Assembly (NCBI GenBank): GCA_039796915.1
Contig: JBDKIU010000075.1
Coordinates: 1 to 5,952 of the forward strand
Reading direction: 5' to 3'
Length of the DNA: 5,952 bases
Origin: REEB481 sp039796915
Lineage (GTDB): Bacteria; Bacteroidota; Bacteroidia; NS11-12g; UBA955
Position numbers and translations under genes: made by a program. Positions within the stretch are counted from its first letter, which is position 1. Every line of letters begins with the position of its first letter. Positions 1 to 5,436 of the stretch are shown here, in pieces. The notes beneath the pieces are model-generated. The model was not told the origin of the DNA. It made no database searches and saw only the letters and a list, made by a program, of their open reading frames with translations.

Positions 1-1
1 A

Positions 2-83
2 CAACCGTTAAATACCGAGGAAACTCCGTGCCTGCCCCGCAATCTTGCGATGCGGGGAGGAGATCGCCGACAGTATTCGGTTG
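2..83. repeat. Rod-shaped imperfect palindrome, possible structured RNA or palindromic repeat
   Basis: Three paired segments are nearly co-centred. CAACCG (2-7) pairs with CGGTTG (78-83). AATAC (11-15) pairs with GTATT (73-77). CCTGCCCCGCA (31-41) pairs with TGCGGGGAGG (51-60) with one bulged G at 34. Together they give about 21 base pairs around a 9-base apical loop, with an internal bubble (16-30 opposite 61-72). Inside the left side of the bubble, GAG-GAAA-CTC (17-26) could form a small GNRA-capped hairpin. There is no T tract after it, so it is not a classical terminator. It may be a small RNA, the 3' part of a larger RNA, or a dispersed palindromic element; I do not recognise a family. 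Confidence 0.5.
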
Positions 84-96
84 GTTACAAGTGTGC

Positions 97-177
97 ACCG
101 CATCATCCTTATCAGCCTTGATTTTTTGCTTACTTTTTCATCAAGGAAAAAGTATGATGAAATAAGGTAATTGCGGT
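97..177. repeat. Nested inverted repeat with a perfect 9-bp inner stem
   Basis: The outer arms ACCGCA (97-102) and TGCGGT (172-177) are perfect complements. After a symmetric 4-by-4 mismatch, CCTTAT (107-112) pairs with ATAAGG (162-167). Further in, TACTTTTTC (131-139) and GAAAAAGTA (146-154) form a perfect 9-bp stem around ATCAAG. A competing pairing, CCTTGAT (116-122) with ATCAAGG (140-146), uses that loop, so the two inner stems cannot both be complete. The A/T-rich stem could act as a terminator-like signal in either direction. A TTTTTC-loop-GAAAAA phrase like this is, to my recollection, frequent between genes in Bacteroidota; I have not verified this. Confidence 0.5.
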
Positions 178-182
178 ATTAA

Positions 183-213
183 CGTGCTTTAGATAAAATC
201 CATTTAAAGCACG
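183..213 (-). repeat. 12-bp hairpin downstream of rpoN
   Basis: Bases 183-194 (starting CGTGCTTTA) pair with 202-213 (ending TAAAGCACG) over 12 positions, with one G-T wobble at 192/204 and a 7-base loop AAAATCC. It lies about 100 bases beyond the rpoN stop codon. On the minus strand the stem is followed by TTAATACC, which is too poor in T for a textbook intrinsic terminator. It could still stop or protect the 3' end of the rpoN message, or be part of a repeat family. The pairing is seen; the role is inferred. Confidence 0.5.
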
Positions 214-277
214 AAAAGCCTGTGAACTGGATAAGTTGGAGCAGATGTAATGGTGGGGTTCTACCGATGCGCTTAAC

Positions 278-307
278 GGGATGTCCCTCGGCAGGCTCGG
301 GATGACA
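278..307. repeat. Dispersed-repeat-like palindrome next to the rpoN stop
   Basis: The core TCCCTCGGCAGGCTCGGGA, read on either strand, has the CCCGAG / CTCGGG mirrored layout of a phrase that I recall recurring between genes in many Bacteroidota genomes (minus-strand form near CATCCCGAGCCTGCCGAGG). That recollection is not verified here. Outer bases TGTC (282-285) and GACA (304-307) pair, followed after a two-base bulge by CCT/GGG (286-288 with 299-301, including a wobble). It ends 7 bases before the rpoN stop codon, so it lies within the 3' untranslated part of that message and may influence its end. No T tract follows. Confidence 0.4.
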
Positions 308-314
308 AGCTGGA

Positions 315-1769
315 TTACAACTCTTTCCGCAACCTTGCTACCGGAATATTCAACTGTTCGCGGTACTTGGCTACGGTGCGGCGGGCAATATGGTAGCCGC
401 GTTGCTTGAGCAGTTCCATCAGTGCCTCGTCTGTGAGTGGCTTGGTTTTGTCTTCCGCCTCAATGGCATCTTTCAGGATCTTCTTGATTTCGCGGTTGGA
501 AACCTCATCTCCGTCTTCGGTGGCAATCCCTTCGCTGAAGAAGAACTTCAACGGGATGATGCCGAAATCCGTTTCCACGTATTTGCTGTTGGCCACACGG
601 CTGATGGTGCTGATGTCCAGGTTCACCTTCTCGGCAATATCCTTCAGGATCATCGGTTTCAGCTTGGCCTCGTCGCCGTCTTGAAAATACTCGTGTTGTC
701 GGGCAACAATCGCCTGCATGGTGCTGAGCAAAGTATGCTGTCGCTGCTTCACCGAATCGATGAACCAGCGCGCTCCTTCCAGCTTTTGCTTGATGTACTG
801 CACCGCATCTTTCATGCTTCGGTCTTTCTCAGGAGCGGCTTCGTAGGCGCGCAGGGTTTCGGCATAGGCCGGGCTCAGCCTCAGCTCGGGTGCGTTTCGG
901 GAGTTCAGCAAAACTTCCAGTCGTCCTTCGTCGTTGCGCACAATGAAATCGGGCACGATGTACATCGTTTTGGAAGCGCCACCCTGCGTCATCCCGGGTT
1001 TGGGTGTGAGCTTGGTGATTTCCTTGATCGCATCGCGCAGCTGGTCGTCATCCACTTTCAGGGAGCGTTTGATCTTCTCGTAATGCTTCTTCCCAAAGGC
1101 TTCCATGTAATCGGCGATGATGCGCTCTGCCAGGGAAAGGGCCGGGTTGTTCCCGTAATCCTTTTTATACAATTGCAACAACAGGCATTCCTGCAGGTCG
1201 CGTGCGCCAATGCCGGCCGGGTCGAAATTCTGAATTTTGATGAGGATTCGTTCCAGGTGCTCTTCGGTGGTCATGATGTTCTCCGAAAACGCCAGGTCGT
1301 TCACGATGGCACGCAGCTCTCTACGCAAATAGCCGTCTTCTTCGATGCTGTTGATCAGGTGCACGGCCAGAATCAGGTCTTCCTCTTTGGGAAATGTAGC
1401 CCTGGCCTGTTCCAGCAGGTAATCCTGAAAGCTGTAGGAATTGGCAATGGGCATTTCGCGCTGTTCTTCATCGCCATAATCCTCGTTCAGGCGGAAGCCA
1501 CCGTCGTCATCGTTGTAGCGCAGCAGTTCGTCGATGTCCACATCGCGGGAAAAGGTTTCTTCCTCCGCAACCAACTCTTCCTCGGTATTGGAAAAGGTAT
1601 CTTCTTCTTCGTTTTTGCCGGTTTCCAGCGCGGGATTGTCGAGCAACTCCTGATCTACTTTCTCTTCAAAATCCAGCGTGTTGAGCTGCAGGAGCTTGAT
1701 AAACTGAATCTGCTGCGGACTTAGTCGCTGCAGCATCTTCTGACTCAGGTGTTGTTTCATTGAACTCAT
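315..1769 (-). CDS. rpoN: RNA polymerase sigma-54 factor (RpoN)
   Basis: This encodes the alternative sigma factor that directs RNA polymerase to -24/-12 promoters and needs an AAA+ activator to open them. The 484-residue product has the full family layout. Region I at residues 4-50 is Gln/Leu-rich (SPQQIQFIKLLQL) and contacts activators. Residues 51-107 form an acidic linker dense in Glu and Asp. The core-binding region includes FDPAGIGARDLQECL at 182-196. A helix-turn-helix lies near 376-396 (DIAEKVNLDISTISRVANSK), and the RpoN box ARRTVAKYRE at 462-471 reads the -24 element. The C-terminus, ending RLRKEL, is intact. The start at 1769 follows a GAGGAAGGG stretch on the minus strand; the Met at codon 4 (1760) is an alternative that also fits the family. 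It is divergent from asnS across 76 bp. Nothing is missing, and I am very sure of the identity. Confidence 0.98.
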   Translation of the reverse strand: MSSMKQHLSQKMLQRLSPQQIQFIKLLQLNTLDFEEKVDQELLDNPALETGKNEEEDTFSNTEEELVAEEETFSRDVDIDELLRYNDDDGGFRLNEDYGDEEQREMPIANSYSFQDYLLEQARATFPKEEDLILAVHLINSIEEDGYLRRELRAIVNDLAFSENIMTTEEHLERILIKIQNFDPAGIGARDLQECLLLQLYKKDYGNNPALSLAERIIADYMEAFGKKHYEKIKRSLKVDDDQLRDAIKEITKLTPKPGMTQGGASKTMYIVPDFIVRNDEGRLEVLLNSRNAPELRLSPAYAETLRAYEAAPEKDRSMKDAVQYIKQKLEGARWFIDSVKQRQHTLLSTMQAIVARQHEYFQDGDEAKLKPMILKDIAEKVNLDISTISRVANSKYVETDFGIIPLKFFFSEGIATEDGDEVSNREIKKILKDAIEAEDKTKPLTDEALMELLKQRGYHIARRTVAKYREQLNIPVARLRKEL

Positions 1770-1775
1770 AGACCC

Positions 1776-1809
1776 TTCCTCAACCTAAATGTTATTCCTC
1801 ACCCTAAAT
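1776..1809. repeat. 15-bp direct repeat in the rpoN/asnS promoter region
   Basis: TTCCTCAACCTAAAT (1776-1790) and TTCCTCACCCTAAAT (1795-1809) differ at one base and are offset by 19 bp, close to two helical turns. The downstream copy runs into the proposed asnS -7 box (1805-1812). On the minus strand each copy reads ATTTAGG(T/G)TGAGGAA, and the copy nearer rpoN supplies the purine-rich sequence just before its start codon. It may be a paired operator or simply a short duplication; the repeat is seen, the function is inference. Confidence 0.5.
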
Positions 1810-1812
1810 TTG
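1805..1812 (+). promoter_or_regulatory. Bacteroidota-type -7 box for asnS
   Basis: TAAATTTG matches TAnnTTTG, the -7 element of the Bacteroidota housekeeping sigma factor. It lies 33 bp before the asnS start codon, predicting transcription from about 1817-1820 and a leader of roughly 27 bases. No convincing -33 TTG element is seen at the usual distance, so the call rests on the -7 box and its position. Confidence 0.5.
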
Positions 1813-1816
1813 TGCA

Positions 1817-1834
1817 CGGTTTTTTAAGGAACCG
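1817..1834. repeat. Small hairpin in the asnS/rpoN leader region
   Basis: CGGTT (1817-1821) pairs with AACCG (1830-1834). Two further T-G wobbles could extend it to 7 pairs around a TTAA loop. It sits where the two predicted divergent transcripts would begin and overlap. It is short and may be coincidental. Confidence 0.25.
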
Positions 1835-1842
1835 ATTACAGG

Positions 1843-1850
1843 CAAATGTA
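1843..1850 (-). promoter_or_regulatory. Candidate Bacteroidota-type -7 box for rpoN
   Basis: Read on the minus strand the bases are TACATTTG, an exact TAnnTTTG match. The box overlaps the asnS start codon and the preceding bases. It predicts an rpoN start near 1836 and a leader of about 67 bases that contains both copies of the 15-bp direct repeat. No -33 element is evident at normal spacing, so this is a candidate only. Confidence 0.35.
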
Positions 1851-3360
1851 CATAAAAGATTTAGCAGCAGCAGCGGAACAAAGCACCACCATCAAAGGCT
1901 GGGTAACCAATAAACGCGAGAGCAAAGGAATTGTATTCCTGGTGTTGCGCGACGGAACGGGTTTTTGTCAGTGTGTGGTAGCACTGGATCAATGCGGCGA
2001 ACAGGTATTTGAGCGCGCCCGCAGCCTCAGCATGGAAAGCAGCGTGGCACTGAGCGGCGTGATCGTCCGTGACGATAAGCAAATCGGTGGCGTAGAACTT
2101 CAGGTACAGGAAGTTGAAGTATTTCAGATTGCTGAAGAATATCCCATTTCCAAGAAAGAGCACGGCGTGGATTTCCTCATGGACCACCGGCATCTGTGGT
2201 TGCGCAGCAGCCGGCAGTGGGCCATCATGCGCATCCGGAACACCATCATCTTCAGCATTCATAAATTCTTTCAGGAACAAGGCTTTCTGCAAATGGATGC
2301 GCCCATCTTCACCGGCAACGCCTGCGAAGGAACCAGCAACCTGTTTGAAACCGATTTCTACGGCGATCCTGCCTACCTGAGCCAAAGCGGACAGCTGTAC
2401 GGCGAAGCGCTTGCCATGGCGTTTGGCCGCATTTACACCTTCGGCCCTACGTTCCGCGCCGAGAAAAGTAAAACACGTCGCCACCTGAGCGAGTTCTGGA
2501 TGATTGAACCTGAAATGGCGTTCTACGACATCTTCCAGAATATGGATGTGATTGAAGGCATGCTGCATACCGTCATCCGTGACGTGCTCAGCACCAATAA
2601 AGCCGAGCTGGAACTCATCGGTCGTGATACCGCCATGCTGGAAAGCAGCCTGAAGCCATTTCCTCGCATCACCTACGATGAAGCGGTGCGCATCATCAAA
2701 GGAGAACAGGACGTAAACGGCGTGAACAGCATTGTTTCGCTGCGCGAAGCCCTGAAGGAAACCCAGGAACGCCACGATGCCGTGCTCAGGGAAATTGAAG
2801 AACGCGAAGCCAAAATTGCCACGCCCGGTATGAAGAAGGGCGAAATTGGCTTCCACCAGAATAAAATCCAGGAATTGCGCACCGAACTGCGCGACCTGGA
2901 GGAAGACCTCCGCAACATGCCACAGTGGATCGAAAGCGCCATGAATTTCCGCTATGGAAACGATTTCGGCGGCAGCGATGAAACCGTGCTGACGCGCCTG
3001 TTCGATGTGCCCGTGATGGTGTACGACTGGCCGCACGAGGTGAAGGCCTTTTACCTGAAGCGCAGCGACGCAGATCCTTCCAAGGCTCGCGGCGTAGATG
3101 TGCTGGCCCCCGAAGGTTACGGCGAAATTGTGGGCGGCGGCGAGCGCGAAACAGACCTGAAGCTGCTTCAGGAGAAAATCATTGAACACCAGCTGCCTAT
3201 GGAAGCTTTTGAATGGTACCTCGACCTGAGGCGCTTTGGCAGTGTGCCGCACAGCGGATTCGGACTCGGTCTGGAACGCGTGGTTACCTGGGTGTGCAAA
3301 CTGAAGCATGTGCGCGAATCCATTCCCTTCGGACGCATGTACGGGCGTTTGCTCCCTTAA
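1846..3360 (+). CDS. asnS: Asparaginyl-tRNA synthetase (AsnRS), class IIb
   Basis: This cytoplasmic enzyme charges tRNA-Asn with asparagine using ATP. The 504-residue protein opens with the anticodon-binding OB fold (GWVTNKR at 18-24, through about residue 100), followed by the class II catalytic core. The substrate region has EGTSNLFETDFYG at 161-173 and LSQSGQLYGE at 178-187. Motif 2 has FRAE at 203-206 and RRHLSEFWMIEPE at 211-223. Motif 3 is GFGLGLERVV at 471-480 with the catalytic Arg at 478. Compared with the E. coli enzyme (about 466 residues, from memory), residues about 286-366 contain an extra stretch of roughly 70 charged residues, rich in Glu, Arg and Lys with heptad-like spacing, between ITYDEAVRII and the NDFGGSDE segment. 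The ATG at 1846 puts only 17 residues before the OB fold, as expected, and has no good ribosome-binding site. Confidence 0.97.
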   Translation: MYIKDLAAAAEQSTTIKGWVTNKRESKGIVFLVLRDGTGFCQCVVALDQCGEQVFERARSLSMESSVALSGVIVRDDKQIGGVELQVQEVEVFQIAEEYPISKKEHGVDFLMDHRHLWLRSSRQWAIMRIRNTIIFSIHKFFQEQGFLQMDAPIFTGNACEGTSNLFETDFYGDPAYLSQSGQLYGEALAMAFGRIYTFGPTFRAEKSKTRRHLSEFWMIEPEMAFYDIFQNMDVIEGMLHTVIRDVLSTNKAELELIGRDTAMLESSLKPFPRITYDEAVRIIKGEQDVNGVNSIVSLREALKETQERHDAVLREIEEREAKIATPGMKKGEIGFHQNKIQELRTELRDLEEDLRNMPQWIESAMNFRYGNDFGGSDETVLTRLFDVPVMVYDWPHEVKAFYLKRSDADPSKARGVDVLAPEGYGEIVGGGERETDLKLLQEKIIEHQLPMEAFEWYLDLRRFGSVPHSGFGLGLERVVTWVCKLKHVRESIPFGRMYGRLLP

Positions 3361-3380
3361 CAGCAGCCCGGTATCGCTTT
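3342..3380 (+). terminator. Weak intrinsic terminator candidate after asnS
   Basis: CGGGC (3342-3346) pairs with GCCCG (3366-3370). Inside, after a three-base bulge, TGCT (3350-3353) pairs with AGCA (3362-3365), leaving an 8-base loop that contains the asnS stop codon. A short T run (3377-3381) follows after a gap of six bases. The stem is interrupted and the T tract is short, so termination would be partial at best. Confidence 0.3.
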
Positions 3381-3384
3381 TACT

Positions 3385-3392
3385 TATCTTTG
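3385..3392 (+). promoter_or_regulatory. Bacteroidota-type -7 box for the isomerase operon
   Basis: TATCTTTG is an exact TAnnTTTG match and ends 10 bases before the ATG at 3403. Transcription would begin around 3397-3400, giving a leader of only a few bases, or none. No -33 TTG is seen at the usual spacing; a TTTG at 3348-3351 is too far away. The position directly before a signal-peptide gene supports it as the operon promoter. Confidence 0.5.
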
Positions 3393-3402
3393 CCTACTGT
3401 AT

Positions 3403-5412
3403 ATGAAAGGATATATCTCTGTGTTCACCCTGGTGCTGCTCGGCATGCAGGCTGTTCAGGCCCAGAATCCGACCGACACCTTATTCACCTTTGGACCACA
3501 CGCCGTGAGCGTGGAAGAGTTTGAACGTGGCTTCCTCAAAAACAAAGACCTCAGCAACCAAAAGCCCGATGCAGCAGAAGTTGATGATTACCTCAGGCTC
3601 TATCAGCGCTTTAAACTGAAGGTTCAGGATGCTTATGACCTGAAAATGGATACCGTTCCGCAGTTTATGCAGGAACTGAATGGCTACCGCCGCCAGCTGG
3701 CCAAGCCTTACCTGAGCGACCGCGAAGTCACCGACCAGCTCATGAAGGAAGGCTATGAACGGATGAAATGGGAAGTGAGTACCGCCCACATCCTCATCCT
3801 TTCCCGTCAGGATGATTTGCCGGAAGATACGTTGAAGGCATGGAATAAGATTCAGGCCATCGCTGCCGAACTGGCAAAAAATCCGGAGAAATTCAGCGAC
3901 ATCGCGTTTGAAAAAAGTGAAGATCCCAGCGCGAAGGACAACCGGGGCACCCTCGGTTATTTCACCGCTTTCCAGTTTGTGTATCCTTATGAAACGGTAG
4001 CCTTCAACACGCCTGCCGGACAAATCAGCAAGGTGTTCAGAACCAGTTACGGTTACCACATCCTGAAGGTGCTTGACCGTCGCCCCAACGCAGGTGAAAT
4101 GAAGGTGGCACACCTCATGCTCCGCGTTTCACCCAATGCCAATGGCGATGAGCTGCAACAGAAAAAAGCCAAGGCTGATGAAATCTATGCGGAAATCCGC
4201 AAAGGCGTTCCCTTTGAAGACATGGTGGCCCGCTGGAGTGAAGATTACTCCTCGAAATCCATGAATGGTGAACTGGATTATTTCTACGCCACAGCGCACC
4301 TGAACGGTGAACTTACTGCTGAATTTACCGAAGCGGCCTTCACCCTGAAAAAAGACGGGGAAGTATGCGCGCCCTTCCGCACACCTTACGGATTCCACAT
4401 CCTGAAACGCCTCGACCTGAAGCCGCTTCCTTCTTATGAAGAAATGAAGCCCGTGCTGAAGCAAAACATCTCCAGCGACAGCCGTTCCTATAAAAGCACA
4501 CAGGCGATGATCGCCAAAATCAAACAGGAATACGGCTTCAAGGAGGTTCCCGGAAACCTGAAAACCTTTACCGCCACCCTCGACTCCAGCCTGTTGAAGG
4601 CCATGTGGATGAAAGGCTCCGGTCCGGCCTATCAGTTGCCGCTGTTTCAATTGGGTGATGAAACGTTTACCGCCGACCGCTTCGCCGGTTACCTCGTTGC
4701 GATGCAGCGTCCATCCAAACTGAAGCAGGTTGCCAATGTGGTGAACTCGTATTACAATAACTGGGTTGATGCCAGCTGCATCGATTACCTGGACCGTAAC
4801 CTGAACAAAAAATATCCTGAATTTGCCGCGCTGTATCAGGAATACCGCGAAGGTATTCTGCTGTTCAACCTCGCCCAGGATAAGGTTTGGAACAAAGCCA
4901 TCCGCGACACCGCAGGTCTGGAATCTTTCTTCAACGCCCATGCGTCCAGCTATTCCTGGAACGACCGCTTTCAGGTAACCATCTACAATGCCCGCACCGA
5001 GTCCATCATGAAGTCGGTGGCCAAGATGCTGAAAAAGCGCATGAGCGATGATTCCATCTATCGCTTCCATACCAAAGAAAGTCTGTTGAACCTGAGCATT
5101 CAGGAAGGCAAGTTTGAATGGAAAGACAGCAATGTGTTCGTAAACGAGCTGTTCGCCGCCGGTGCCAAATACCGCAGCAAGAAAAACTATACCTGGGTGA
5201 TGGGCCAACGTGGCGCTGATCAGTGGATTGTGATGCGCATCCATAAGTTTTTGCCAGCCGGTGCCAAGGCGCTCGATGAAACCCGCGGTCCGGTGATTTC
5301 TGATTATCAGGTTGTTCTGGAAGATGCCTGGGTGAATGAAGTGGCGCAGCGTTATCCGCTGAAGGTGAACGAACAGGCATACCGGCAGCTGAAGGAGCGC
5401 CTTACTCGGTAA
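3403..5412 (+). CDS. Secreted peptidyl-prolyl cis-trans isomerase with two parvulin domains
   Basis: This is a folding catalyst or chaperone of the PpiC/SurA type, predicted to work in the periplasm on exported and outer-membrane proteins. The 669-residue product begins with a signal peptide, MKGYISVFTLVLLGMQAVQA, probably cleaved after Ala20; there is no lipobox Cys. Residues about 35-120 form a helical SurA-like N-terminal region. Parvulin domain 1 spans about 123-228, with AHILIL at 128-133, GTLGYF at 182-187 and YGYHIL at 216-221. Domain 2 spans about 233-340, with AHLMLR at 236-241 and YGFHIL at 329-334. In domain 2 the usual GG-D-LG turn reads NGELDYF (288-294), a mild divergence. Residues about 385-669 match no domain I can name. 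The start follows a -7 box with almost no leader. The stop lies 24 bp before the SurA-like gene in the same frame, which suggests an operon. The family is sure; activity of each domain is not. Confidence 0.93.
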   Translation: MKGYISVFTLVLLGMQAVQAQNPTDTLFTFGPHAVSVEEFERGFLKNKDLSNQKPDAAEVDDYLRLYQRFKLKVQDAYDLKMDTVPQFMQELNGYRRQLAKPYLSDREVTDQLMKEGYERMKWEVSTAHILILSRQDDLPEDTLKAWNKIQAIAAELAKNPEKFSDIAFEKSEDPSAKDNRGTLGYFTAFQFVYPYETVAFNTPAGQISKVFRTSYGYHILKVLDRRPNAGEMKVAHLMLRVSPNANGDELQQKKAKADEIYAEIRKGVPFEDMVARWSEDYSSKSMNGELDYFYATAHLNGELTAEFTEAAFTLKKDGEVCAPFRTPYGFHILKRLDLKPLPSYEEMKPVLKQNISSDSRSYKSTQAMIAKIKQEYGFKEVPGNLKTFTATLDSSLLKAMWMKGSGPAYQLPLFQLGDETFTADRFAGYLVAMQRPSKLKQVANVVNSYYNNWVDASCIDYLDRNLNKKYPEFAALYQEYREGILLFNLAQDKVWNKAIRDTAGLESFFNAHASSYSWNDRFQVTIYNARTESIMKSVAKMLKKRMSDDSIYRFHTKESLLNLSIQEGKFEWKDSNVFVNELFAAGAKYRSKKNYTWVMGQRGADQWIVMRIHKFLPAGAKALDETRGPVISDYQVVLEDAWVNEVAQRYPLKVNEQAYRQLKERLTR

Positions 5413-5436
5413 CCACCGCTCAGATCCGTGCGTTAT

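Larger units (their letters stand above)
1..314. other. Intergenic region rich in inverted repeats, no gene seen
   Basis: This stretch lies downstream of rpoN and I see no protein gene in it. Frame 1 of the plus strand is open from base 1 to a TAA at 160-162, but its translation is low in recognisable character and has no start codon near its beginning, so I do not call it. The region is instead filled with four successive inverted-repeat blocks (2-83, 97-177, 183-213 and about 278-307), described separately. No tRNA shape, rRNA segment or CRISPR array was recognised. What lies left of base 1 is unknown, so the first block could be the end of a longer RNA or repeat. Confidence 0.7.

Noticed and set aside
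1..95. Partial resemblance of 24-50 (TCCGTGCCTGCCCCGCAA) to the 5' part of a cobalamin riboswitch, and of 69-86 to the 3' end of RNase P RNA
   Set aside because: The other required conserved blocks (the GCCACTG-type and GGGAAGG-type segments of the riboswitch; the GAGGAAAGTCCGG and central blocks of RNase P) are absent, and the spacing does not fit.
1..162. Open plus-strand frame 1 as the tail of an upstream gene
   Set aside because: The translation shows no family resemblance, and the DNA is better explained by inverted repeats. The window edge leaves it formally open.
390..1724. 444-residue open frame antisense to rpoN
   Set aside because: It is codon-aligned with rpoN, whose product is complete and unmistakable; the antisense product has no recognisable domain.
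1861..3309. 482-residue open frame antisense to asnS
   Set aside because: Codon-aligned shadow of asnS, which is explained by sense codon use.
3213..3524. 103-residue plus-strand open frame spanning the end of asnS and the start of the isomerase gene
   Set aside because: It overlaps two clear genes out of frame, and its composition is Arg/Ala-rich shadow sequence.
4106..4120. TGGCAC plus GC at sigma-54 spacing (GG-N10-GC)
   Set aside because: It lies inside the second parvulin domain, where the bases encode the conserved VAHLML segment, and no gene starts nearby; the -12 part also deviates (ATGC). Likely coincidence despite rpoN being in the window.
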